Shown one piece after another: positions 34,401-42,175 of a stretch of 64,000 nt of DNA (position 1 is the first letter of the stretch; each line of letters begins with the position of its first letter). Source of the DNA: Fibrobacter succinogenes. Lineage in GTDB: Bacteria; Fibrobacterota; Fibrobacteria; Fibrobacterales; Fibrobacteraceae. The stretch lies in assembly GCA_902761355.1 (NCBI GenBank), contig CACWJY010000022.1, forward strand, positions 1-64,000, in the 5' to 3' direction. The position numbers were made by a program, and so were the translations under genes. The notes beneath the pieces were generated by a model. The model saw only the letters and a list, made by a program, of their open reading frames with translations. It was not told where the DNA came from and ran no database searches.

Positions 34401-35507
34401 TCTGCAAAGTCTTACTTGCCGGCGGTTGAAGGCTGGTCTAACTTGACTAAGGATTTTGTAAACCCGGTGCTTTGTAACGAGGTCGTTGAACAAAACTCTA
34501 TCAAGTGCCAAGGTGCTGTCGATGAATATGGTTATTGCGCTTCGTATATTACTTTGTCTGGGCTCAGGCTTTCGGATCATGTCAAGACGAGTGGCGTGGG
34601 GCGTGTTTATTCATATACCAAGTATGTTGATAGGTGTGGTCTAAGGAATGGGGCGTATCGTTGTGATACGGTTAAGGCTGGCTTTGACGGCGAAATCGTA
34701 GACCGTATTGCTCCGGTTCCGCTATCGGCTGTGGTCCGTACCTTGATGAACGGTGATGATTTCGGCGAATTCGACAGCCTTGTGGTAATTTTGTCTGAAC
34801 CGGTCAAACTACTTGAAACTGTTACGATGGGTAAGAACCATGCCTTGGATTTCTACTTGAATTCTGCAATTGGATACAGCTCCTTGAATCGTTACGCTTC
34901 TGCTTTGGGTAACAGCTCTATCTTGGTCGAAGCTATGGGCGAACCGGTTGTAAGTGCTACGTATGATCAAAAGGGCCGTATCAAGTACCTGTACCGTTGT
35001 GGTGGCAACTCTCCGCATGTTGGCGACTATGTGCGTCTGGGGGGCAACCTTTCGACGCCGCTTTGGAGTGATATGACCGATTATCATCGTGCATCGATAA
35101 AGGGTGACTCTATCCGTGCTGCAATTGGCGCTGTAGATGCCGCTTATTTCTGGAATTCTCCGACAGGCTTTGACGAAACCGCAAGGCTTCCGTCCCGTTG
35201 GGTTCCGGTGACGGGTGACGTCGAAATCGACAGTGGTTCAGAAAAGAATAATCCGAAAAATAATCCTGATTATGACCATAAGGTGGTTGAAGTCTTTGCC
35301 ATGCCCACGTTCCGCATTAAGATGGTGGGGCCGTTTGAATTTGTAATCGTGATGGACGACCCGATTGTCAGTAGCGTAAACCTGCACTATTCTGTGATGG
35401 ACTTGCAAGGCCGAGTCCTGCGTCAAGGAACTGTTTATACGACGGAAACCATAGTACAGGGACTCGGCAAGGGCTCGTATGTGGTGAAGGTCATTACTCC
35501 TTATTGA
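31461..35507 (+). pseudogene. Second fibro-slime protein gene, joined 5' end and frameshifted
   Basis: The coding sequence is like the 1426-aa protein from KYFFVMIPP on. It has no start codon in frame: upstream codons read LAVCAAVASLQLAWAGATKYFF, the tail of a signal peptide. The frame (phase 2) runs to 33487 and ends in DPKDERHGWRNG. The rest continues in phase 0 from ADPKTSAMGG..., if one G at 33457-33458 is removed, and then aligns with YVPQTSAMGG of the paralogue. The fibro-slime domain (32.5-33.0 kb; VFGWSCSQDAPAGW, FFCDRRTTMSN) and the sorting domain ending VVKVITPY are otherwise complete. Either a real recent pseudogene or single-base errors in the assembly. Confidence 0.8.
35394..35492 (+). 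repeat. 99-bp perfect repeat, copy 2 (sorting domain)
   Basis: Second copy of the repeat at 31362-31460. Here it is followed by ITPY and a stop codon, which looks like the natural end of the domain. Confidence 0.95.
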
Positions 35508-35564
35508 TTGATGAAAAAAATTTACTGATTAATCAGTAATTAATCATTTTTTCTATTTGGCAAT

Positions 35565-35600
35565 GGCGATTTTAAATAAAAATCGCCGCTTTTATTTTGG
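35565..35600 (+). terminator. Rho-independent terminator of the surface-protein operon
   Basis: GGCGATTTT (35565-35573) pairs with AAAATCGCC (35579-35587), followed by a T-rich tract. A separate 14-bp palindrome ACTGATTAATCAGT lies upstream at 35524-35537. Confidence 0.75.
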
Positions 35601-35695
35601 CATAGTAATTGCTTTAGTATGATAAAAAGTGATATTGTGCATTGACAAAGGGTGTTGACGATTGTGAAAATAGAAGTTATTTTTAGAATATTAGG

Positions 35696-35758
35696 GTCAA
35701 GAGTGCTGCCTTTATGCGGTGCGTCGAGTTATCTCGCTTGGCTCTCTTCTTTTTTTTT
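35696..35758 (+). other. Structured leader or short RNA upstream of the DUF3800 gene
   Basis: AAGAG near 35699 can pair with CTCTT near 35745, enclosing a CGAG-TTAT-CTCG hairpin and a second weaker arm, followed by nine T. The DUF3800 ATG is about 20 nt beyond. This looks like an attenuator or a short terminated RNA. Confidence 0.35.
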
Positions 35759-35775
35759 AGGACCAGAGTGTATCT

Positions 35776-36462
35776 ATGTATCTGTTGTATGCGGATGATT
35801 CTGGTGTGGTGTTTGATCCAAATGTAAAATACAGCGTGTTGGCTGGGTTTGCAACATTTGAAAGTCATACATATTGGATTCAAAAGGCCATTGATTTCAT
35901 CATGGAAAAACATCTTGGAAGAATTGATGTTGAATTGCATGCAAGCCCTATAAGAAGCGGGAAAGGCTTTTGGCGCAGTATTCCAAAATTGACGAGGGAT
36001 TCTATTTTGATAGATTGCCTTTCTTATATTAAGGCTAATTATCCTCGACAATTTATTTTATTTGGAGCGGTTATAAACAACAAAAGAGAATGTGTTTCAG
36101 AAGAATTATTTTCTCAGTTGACAAGTCGCTTTGATAAATTTCTTAAAAGAAAATTTGTTAAGAATGGAGAATCTGCTAGAGGACTATGCATTTTTGATAA
36201 GTCAAAAATGGAAAATCAGTATCAAAATTGGTCCAGAATATATCAGACGCTTGGAAATCGTTGGAATGAAAAATTAAATAATTTTGCGGAAGTCCCTCTA
36301 TTTTTAGAATCGTCAATATCACGATCTATACAAGTTGCCGATTTAATAGCTTTTTCTTTGTATCGATATTTTGAACATTTTGATGATTCTTTTTATTCGA
36401 TTATTAAGGATTGCTTTGATAGGGAAAAGAATCAAATTCATGGATTACTTGTTGTAGAATAA
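35776..36462 (+). CDS. DUF3800 domain protein
   Basis: 228 residues. It opens with YLLYADDSG, the DUF3800 hallmark (usually Y-x-DESG), followed by LHASPI and, near the C-terminus, SISRSIQVADLIAFSLYRYFE, where the conserved Gln-x-Ala-Asp lies. The family is thought to have an RNase H-like fold and is common in accessory and defence-related regions; its activity is not settled. The gene is much richer in A and T than alaS after it, which suggests transfer. It stands alone between two operons. Confidence 0.85.
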   Translation: MYLLYADDSGVVFDPNVKYSVLAGFATFESHTYWIQKAIDFIMEKHLGRIDVELHASPIRSGKGFWRSIPKLTRDSILIDCLSYIKANYPRQFILFGAVINNKRECVSEELFSQLTSRFDKFLKRKFVKNGESARGLCIFDKSKMENQYQNWSRIYQTLGNRWNEKLNNFAEVPLFLESSISRSIQVADLIAFSLYRYFEHFDDSFYSIIKDCFDREKNQIHGLLVVE

Positions 36463-36569
36463 AAATGAAAGAAAATAGACTTGATATAAGGTGCTGTTTT
36501 TATTAGCCTGCTTGAGCATTCGGGTGTTTTTTTTTAAATTTACCCCCGAAAAAATAAAAGGGACACATT

Positions 36570-39215
36570 ATGCCTACTATGACTTCTGCGCAGGTGCGCG
36601 AATCTTTCATCAAGTTCTTTGAATCCAAGGGCCACCTCTTTGTGCGTTCTTCACCGGTGGTTCCGCATGACGACCCGACGCTCATGTTCACGAACGCGGG
36701 CATGAACCAGTTCAAGGCTATCTTCCTGGGCGACAATCCGAAGGGCTGGAAGCGCGCTTGCAACAGCCAGAAGTGCCTTCGCGTGTCCGGTAAGCACAAC
36801 GACCTCGACGTCGTGGGCCGCGACAACTACCACCACACCTTCTTCGAAATGCTCGGTAACTGGAGCTTCGGCGACTACTACAAGAAAGAAGCGATTTCTT
36901 GGGCTTGGGAACTCCTGACCGAAGTTTGGAAACTCCCGAAGGAACGCCTGTTCGCAACCGTGTACCAGGACGATGACGAAGCCTGGCAGATTTGGAAGGA
37001 TGTGTCCGGTCTTCCGGATGACCGCATCATGCGCTTTGATGCTCACTCCAACTTCTGGGAAATGGGCGATACTGGTCCGTGCGGCCCCTGCTCTGAAATC
37101 CATTACGACCGCGGCGATCTCGCTACGCAGGCCGAAACGTTCAAGGACCCGATCAAGGGTGTGAACGGTGAAAATGACCGCTACATTGAAATTTGGAATA
37201 ACGTGTTCATGCAGTACGAACGCGTGAGCGATGGCTCCCTGATTCCGCTGAAGGCCAAGAACGTCGATACCGGTATGGGCTTCGAACGTATCTGCGCTAT
37301 TCTTCAGGGCAAGACCAGCAACTACGACACCGACGTGTTCACCCCGATTATCGCTAAGATTGCAGAACTCTCCGGCGTTCCGTACAACGATGGCGAAGCT
37401 GGTACACCGCACCGCGTGATTGCTGACCACATCCGCGCTATTTCGTTCGCTATTGCCGATGGCGCACTCCCGTCTAACGAAGGCCGTGGCTACGTGCTCC
37501 GCCGCATTCTCCGCCGCGCCAGCCGCTTTGCCCGCCTCCTCGGTCAGAAGAAACCATTTATCTGCCAGCTCGTTCAGGTGCTCGCCGATACGATGGGCGA
37601 TGCCTTCCCGGAAATCCGCGAACGCAAGGAATTCGTGGCCTCCGTGATCAAGAGCGAAGAAGAAAGCTTTATCCGTACGCTCGACGCTGGCCTCGAACGC
37701 TTCGCCGCCATCTCTGCCGAACTCAAGAAGGGCGACAAGATTCCGGGCGACAAGGTGTTCCTGCTGTATGATACTTATGGATTCCCGCCGGACCTCACCG
37801 GCATTCTCGCCGAAGAAAAGGGCCTCCTCATCGATGAAGAAGGCTACGAGAAGTGCATGGAAGAACAGAAGGCTCGCGCCCGCGCCAACATGAAGCAGGG
37901 CATCAACACGATGGGTACCGAAGGCTGGACGCAGTACAGCGAAGAAAGCACCAAGTTCGTGGGCTACGAACTCTCCGCTTGCGAAACGAAGGTTGTCCGC
38001 TGGCGCGAAGACAAGGGCGTGCTCAGCATCGTGCTTGAAACCTCTCCGTTCTACGCCGAAATGGGTGGCCAGGTCGGCGACAAGGGTACGCTCGTTTCTG
38101 GCGACCTCGAAATTGACGTGTTCGACACCGTGAAGGTGAACGATACCGCCCTCTGCCGCGGTAAGGTGAAGAAGGGTACGGCTAACGAAACGACGATGGG
38201 TGCTGTGTTCATGGCAACCGTCGACAACGACCGCCGTAACGATATCCGCAAGAACCACTCCGCCACTCACTTGCTGCAGGCCGCTCTCCGTCAGGTGCTC
38301 GGTACTCACGTGCAGCAGCAGGGTAGCTTCGTTTCGAACGAACTCCTCCGCTTCGACTTCAGCCACTTCAACGCAATGACCGCCGAAGAAATTCAGAAGG
38401 TCGAAGACATCGTGAACGCAAAGGTGATGGAATGCCTGCCGGTCAACACTCAGGTGATGGGCGTGGACGAAGCTAAGGCTAGCGGTGCTATGGCTCTGTT
38501 CGGCGAAAAGTATGGCGACGAAGTCCGCGTCGTGAAGATGGGTGCTTGCAACGAAGAATTCTCCAAGGAACTTTGCGGTGGCTTGCACGTGCAGAACACC
38601 GGTAACATCGGCCTCGTGAAGATTGTTTCTGAATCCAGCGTGTCCGCTGGCGTGCGCCGTATCGAAGCGGTCTCTGGCCGTGGCGCCTTGAGCCTCCTCC
38701 GCGCCGGTACGCAGATTCTTACGGCTCTCCGCGAACAGCTCCGTTGTAAGGACGCCGAAGTTCTCGATCGCATTCAGCAGTCCTTCGCCAAGACGCAGAA
38801 CCTCGAAAAGAGCCTGCAGTCCGTGAAGCTCGAACTTGCAACGCTCGCCGCTGCCGAACTCTTGAACGGTGGCATTAACGTGGCTGGCGTGAACCTCTAC
38901 GTTCGTGAACTCTCGATTCCGGATGAAAAGTACAAGAACTTGCTGGACGGCGTTCAGAACAAGCTTGCAACCGACTCTGTGGCTGTGATTGCCAATAAGG
39001 ATAACGGTTCTGGTAGCATCGCCGTGTTGGTCGGCAAGGATGTGCAGGCCAAGGGCATCAAGGCTGGCGACCTCGTCAAGGATCTCGCCGCTGCTTGCGG
39101 TGGCCGCGGCGGTGGACGTCCGGACCGCGCTCAGGCCGGCACCAAGGAAGTCGATAAGATTGCCGGTGCCATTGCCAACGCCAACAACTGGATCCGTGCG
39201 AAGCTCGGTGCATAA
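36570..39215 (+). CDS. alaS: Alanine-tRNA ligase
   Basis: 881 residues, full length. The aminoacylation core begins TSAQVRESFIKFFESKGH and SSPVVPHDDPTLMFTNAGMN, with NYHHTFFEMLGNWSFGDY. The editing domain has HSATHLLQAALRQVLGTH and the zinc-binding CGGLHVQNTGNIG. The C-terminal C-Ala domain ends with GGRGGGRPDRAQAG. An AAAGGG ribosome binding site precedes the ATG. Codon use is strongly biased (CTC, GGC, AAG), as in highly expressed genes, in contrast with the DUF3800 gene upstream. Confidence 0.98.
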   Translation: MPTMTSAQVRESFIKFFESKGHLFVRSSPVVPHDDPTLMFTNAGMNQFKAIFLGDNPKGWKRACNSQKCLRVSGKHNDLDVVGRDNYHHTFFEMLGNWSFGDYYKKEAISWAWELLTEVWKLPKERLFATVYQDDDEAWQIWKDVSGLPDDRIMRFDAHSNFWEMGDTGPCGPCSEIHYDRGDLATQAETFKDPIKGVNGENDRYIEIWNNVFMQYERVSDGSLIPLKAKNVDTGMGFERICAILQGKTSNYDTDVFTPIIAKIAELSGVPYNDGEAGTPHRVIADHIRAISFAIADGALPSNEGRGYVLRRILRRASRFARLLGQKKPFICQLVQVLADTMGDAFPEIRERKEFVASVIKSEEESFIRTLDAGLERFAAISAELKKGDKIPGDKVFLLYDTYGFPPDLTGILAEEKGLLIDEEGYEKCMEEQKARARANMKQGINTMGTEGWTQYSEESTKFVGYELSACETKVVRWREDKGVLSIVLETSPFYAEMGGQVGDKGTLVSGDLEIDVFDTVKVNDTALCRGKVKKGTANETTMGAVFMATVDNDRRNDIRKNHSATHLLQAALRQVLGTHVQQQGSFVSNELLRFDFSHFNAMTAEEIQKVEDIVNAKVMECLPVNTQVMGVDEAKASGAMALFGEKYGDEVRVVKMGACNEEFSKELCGGLHVQNTGNIGLVKIVSESSVSAGVRRIEAVSGRGALSLLRAGTQILTALREQLRCKDAEVLDRIQQSFAKTQNLEKSLQSVKLELATLAAAELLNGGINVAGVNLYVRELSIPDEKYKNLLDGVQNKLATDSVAVIANKDNGSGSIAVLVGKDVQAKGIKAGDLVKDLAAACGGRGGGRPDRAQAGTKEVDKIAGAIANANNWIRAKLGA

Positions 39216-39237
39216 CACTGTTGTACAAAACTAATAC

Positions 39238-39274
39238 AAGGACTGCGGTATAAGATCGCGGTCCTTTTTTTTGT
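39238..39274 (+). terminator. Rho-independent terminator of alaS
   Basis: AAGGACTGCG (39238-39247) pairs with CGCGGTCCTT (39258-39267) with one wobble, then eight T. Confidence 0.88.
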
Positions 39275-39321
39275 ATAAATTAGGCGATTGCGGTTCCCTT
39301 GACGGCGTTAGTTTATTAGAG

Positions 39322-39329
39322 TATATTTG
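39322..39329 (+). promoter_or_regulatory. TATATTTG promoter box, YhhN-like gene
   Basis: An exact TAnnTTTG match ending 5 nt before the ATG; the spacer is AAAAC and holds no SD. Confidence 0.6.
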
Positions 39330-39334
39330 AAAAC

Positions 39335-40105
39335 ATGAAGAAGAAAAAACTGATTACTTTGTTGCTGGTCGTTGTCGGAATCCTCATGGTGACCTTTTTC
39401 GTGAAGGACTGGCTTGTGTTCTATAATTGTGGTGCTGTAGAACAGTGCCTGGTCGAAAACAGCAATTACCAAAATATTGCCAAGTTTATAGTGACGGCGA
39501 TTATGTCGGTGGTGGTGTTCTTTATTGGAGGCAATTGCCTGTGCCCCCGTGATCGCAATTTTTTGCAGGTGGGCTTTGCCATGGCGCTTTGCGCCGATTT
39601 TTGCCTTAAGATTCTGCATAATTACTCGCACTTTTTAGACCACCGCAGTGATTATACGTTGCTCGGCATCTGCTTTTTTATGGTGACGCAGACGTTTTTT
39701 ATCTATCGCCATACGCGTGTGAGCGATACCGATAACAGTGTCCCCAAAATTATCCTGATTCCGTTTGCGGTGATGTTCCTTGCGAATGCACTTCACCTGT
39801 TTCGCATATTTGAAGGCCCTACGGTCCCGATTGTGGCGACTTATGGCGCTTTCCTTATTTGTTCGTTGATTGTGGCTTGCCAGGTTCCTAAGAAGGGCTA
39901 CTATCCCCCGAAAAATGCGCGGAATATTAAACGAGGCATGATTCTGTTTTTCTGCTGCGACGCCTGCGTAGGAATTTCACTTGCGACGGGTGACGATCAT
40001 AGCGTGCAAGAAATTGTGGCTACCGTTGCGAATAACTTCGTGTGGTATTTCTACACACCGGCGTTGATTCTGCTTGGCCTAAGTGGCTACAAGCGTAAAG
40101 CCTAG
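39335..40105 (+). CDS. Membrane protein, possibly YhhN/lysoplasmalogenase-like
   Basis: 256 residues with seven or eight predicted spans. The pattern of spans ending in acidic residues, such as FAMALCADFCLKIL and GMILFFCCDACVGISLATGDD, resembles the YhhN family, which includes enzymes that cut the vinyl ether of lysoplasmalogens. The match is by layout and the two Asp-containing spans only. An ABC- or sensor-type role cannot be excluded. It lies alone, convergent with the GSCFA gene (3 nt between stops). Confidence 0.5.
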   Translation: MKKKKLITLLLVVVGILMVTFFVKDWLVFYNCGAVEQCLVENSNYQNIAKFIVTAIMSVVVFFIGGNCLCPRDRNFLQVGFAMALCADFCLKILHNYSHFLDHRSDYTLLGICFFMVTQTFFIYRHTRVSDTDNSVPKIILIPFAVMFLANALHLFRIFEGPTVPIVATYGAFLICSLIVACQVPKKGYYPPKNARNIKRGMILFFCCDACVGISLATGDDHSVQEIVATVANNFVWYFYTPALILLGLSGYKRKA

Positions 40106-40108
40106 ACT

Positions 40109-41095
40109 TTATTTAAGGTTGAGTCCAGAAATCTGCTTTTCTAGTTCGGTTGCCTGGGCTTTGATTTTCTCTTTGAGTTCCTGTGTGGCGAGACTGTTCG
40201 CATCTTGAATGCGGTGGTTTTCCATTTTTAGGAACCTTTCTACTTTCGCCATATTTTCGTGGGTGGAGGCATTGCAGTAGGTTTCGACCATCTGCTCGAA
40301 AATATACTCTTCGGCAGTTTCAGACAAGTGAACCATGTCGCTATTGTAAAAACGATAGTCGCGCAGCTCGTCCATGACGATTTCGTAGCTCGGAAAATAT
40401 TCTATGATGGATTGTTTTGTCGCCTCAGGCTCTTCGCGGTGACCATGTGAAACTTTATCTATGGCGAGTTGTAGTGTTGCTTTAGAAAGCGTGTTGTTGT
40501 GGGCTCCGTCGCTTAGGTGGCGAAGCGGTGAAACTGTAAAGATGATGTGTGCATTTTGATTCAGTTGACGGATGTGAACAACTGTTTCGTGGATGGCTTT
40601 TGTCGCTTCTTCTACTGAAATCATTCGGCGTGTAAACAGTTTCGGATCTTGTCTGTGGCAGTTTGAAACGACTTTCCCTGATTCGTTAAGGTAATAGACG
40701 AATGCGGTGCCGAGCGTGATGAAAACGACATCGGCTTTTTGCAAAAAATCTCGGGCTAGCTCTGTCGCAGTGTTCAATTTTTTTATGCATTCTTCTTTTG
40801 TTGTGCTTGAAAGCGAACTGTGTGCGTTCCAACAATGCCAGAGTCTGTCGCATCGCGTGTCCTGAAAAACATCTTCTTCTCCGAATGCTTTTCCGTCGGC
40901 AATGGCCTTGATTTGGCTCTCCAAAGAAACTGGGTTGTAAACCGTTCCGAACGGGTTTGCGAGTACCTTGAATTTTCGTTCCTTAAACAGTGCCGAAATG
41001 TTGTCTGCAAAACAAGATCCGAAAAATGCCAAGTGGCTCGTGTAGTCGATTTTAAAATCCGCGGCAGGGAGGTCTACTTTCGTAAAAAGGTTCAT
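40109..41095 (-). CDS. GSCFA domain protein
   Basis: 328 residues. The name-giving motif GSCFADNISALF is at about residue 26, with Ser27 as the probable nucleophile. DVVFITLGTAFVYYL and VSPLRHLSDGAHNN follow, and HLSETAEEYIFEQM near residue 265 completes a GDSL/SGNH-like hydrolase fold. The family probably acts on acyl or acetyl esters of polysaccharides. The C-terminus is a coiled-coil-like helix (LKEKIKAQATELEKQI). No signal peptide is seen. An exact TAAATTTG box ends 4 nt before the ATG. Confidence 0.88.
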   Translation of the reverse strand: MNLFTKVDLPAADFKIDYTSHLAFFGSCFADNISALFKERKFKVLANPFGTVYNPVSLESQIKAIADGKAFGEEDVFQDTRCDRLWHCWNAHSSLSSTTKEECIKKLNTATELARDFLQKADVVFITLGTAFVYYLNESGKVVSNCHRQDPKLFTRRMISVEEATKAIHETVVHIRQLNQNAHIIFTVSPLRHLSDGAHNNTLSKATLQLAIDKVSHGHREEPEATKQSIIEYFPSYEIVMDELRDYRFYNSDMVHLSETAEEYIFEQMVETYCNASTHENMAKVERFLKMENHRIQDANSLATQELKEKIKAQATELEKQISGLNLK

Positions 41096-41099
41096 ATGA

Positions 41100-41107
41100 C
41101 AAATTTA
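41100..41107 (-). promoter_or_regulatory. TAAATTTG promoter box, GSCFA gene
   Basis: Exact TAnnTTTG on the minus strand with a 4-nt spacer (TCAT) to the ATG and no ribosome binding site. Confidence 0.55.
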
Positions 41108-41275
41108 AATAGTAAAACTCAATCCGTGTGGCGTAAAGGGCTTTTTCTTGATTTTAAATAGATTTTATATTGTGAAAACTGATAATTTCTAAATATTTTA
41201 GATAAATCTTTAAATTTTTTTATAAAAATCAATAAAAAATATTGTAAAACTGTTGATTTTTAAAAATTTATTGTT

Positions 41276-41283
41276 TATATTTG
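41276..41283 (+). promoter_or_regulatory. TATATTTG promoter box, cassette 1
   Basis: Exact match, with a leader of about 45 nt to the ATG at 41333. The same spacing is kept in cassette 2. Confidence 0.6.
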
Positions 41284-41290
41284 GAGTGTG

Positions 41291-41322
41291 CTTGGCTTGG
41301 GCCGAAGTTTCGGGGGGCTAAG
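41291..41322 (+). promoter_or_regulatory. Leader hairpin next to the ribosome binding site, cassette 1
   Basis: CTTGGC (41291-41296) pairs with GCTAAG (41317-41322), enclosing a CCGA...TCGG inner hairpin. The GGAGG ribosome binding site starts 2 nt after it. In cassette 2 the outer left arm is CTTAGC, so the G-U pair here becomes A-U. Confidence 0.55.
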
Positions 41323-41332
41323 AGGAGGACAA

Positions 41333-42166
41333 ATGAAAGATATACTTGAATACACGAACTACCGTCAGTATATCGCGGATTATTACGCCGACAAGAAGGC
41401 GAAATCTGCGTTTACCTGGCAAGAGTTCGCGGCCTTGGCGGGGTTTTCTTCGCCGGTTTACCTTAAATACGTGAGCGAGGGTCGCTTTAATTTGAGCGAA
41501 GCCGCCGCAGATCGCATGGGACGTCTCATGCATCTTGCGGATTACGAGCGCGAGTTCTTTGTAGAAATGGTGCGTTTTGACCATGCAAAAACTGATGCCG
41601 AAAAACGTGCGGCGTTCAGCAAGATGGTTTCTATCGGGGAAGCGCACAAGGCGAAAGTGGTGGATGCCGAATCGTTCCGTTTTTTTGAAGATTGGAAAAA
41701 GCCGGTGCTTCGTGAATTGGCGCCTGCCATGCCGGGGGCAAAGCCGCTTGCGCTTGCACATGCGTGCCGCCCTAAGATTTCTGCGTCCGAAGTGAGTGAA
41801 TCACTGAATTTTTTGGTCAAGGCCAACTTGCTTCAGAAAAACGAAGACGGAAGTTATACGCAGACCGATAAGGTGGTAACGACTGGTCCCATGGAATTTA
41901 CGCCGCTTGCTATTCGTGGGTTGCATCGTCAGATGGGGGAACTTGCTCTAGAGGCGATTGAGGGCGTCTCTCAAGACGAACGTCATTTCTCGGGTCTTAC
42001 GCTAGGCGTTACGCATGCGGCCTATGAGAAAATCGTTAAGCGGATAGCTGAGTTCCGCAAAGAGATTATTGCAATTGCGACGGAAGAACCTGAGACAGAT
42101 GAAGTGTATCGTTTGAACATGCAGTTCTTTCCGGTGACAAATATTAAAGGTTCAAAAAAGGGTTAG
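41333..42166 (+). CDS. TIGR02147 (DUF4423) family regulator, copy 1
   Basis: 277 residues from the ATG at 41333. The N-terminus YTNYRQYIADYYADKKAKSA leads into a helix-turn-helix-like region (TWQEFAALAGFSSPVYLKYV), with a conserved central block (SFRFFEDWKKPVLRELAPAMP) and a C-terminal block ending DEVYRLNMQFFPVTN. The family is a paralogous group first noted in Fibrobacter, and its role is not firmly known; a DNA-binding regulator is the usual inference. The partner lipoprotein gene starts 9 nt downstream with its own GGAGG. The pair is duplicated at 44.4-47.1 kb. Confidence 0.9.
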   Translation: MKDILEYTNYRQYIADYYADKKAKSAFTWQEFAALAGFSSPVYLKYVSEGRFNLSEAAADRMGRLMHLADYEREFFVEMVRFDHAKTDAEKRAAFSKMVSIGEAHKAKVVDAESFRFFEDWKKPVLRELAPAMPGAKPLALAHACRPKISASEVSESLNFLVKANLLQKNEDGSYTQTDKVVTTGPMEFTPLAIRGLHRQMGELALEAIEGVSQDERHFSGLTLGVTHAAYEKIVKRIAEFRKEIIAIATEEPETDEVYRLNMQFFPVTNIKGSKKG

Positions 42167-42175
42167 GAGGATATC

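Noticed and set aside
36651..39218. An 855-aa open frame on the minus strand across alaS
   Set aside because: It is the mirror of a strongly codon-biased alaS gene; the translation has no family features and alaS is certain.
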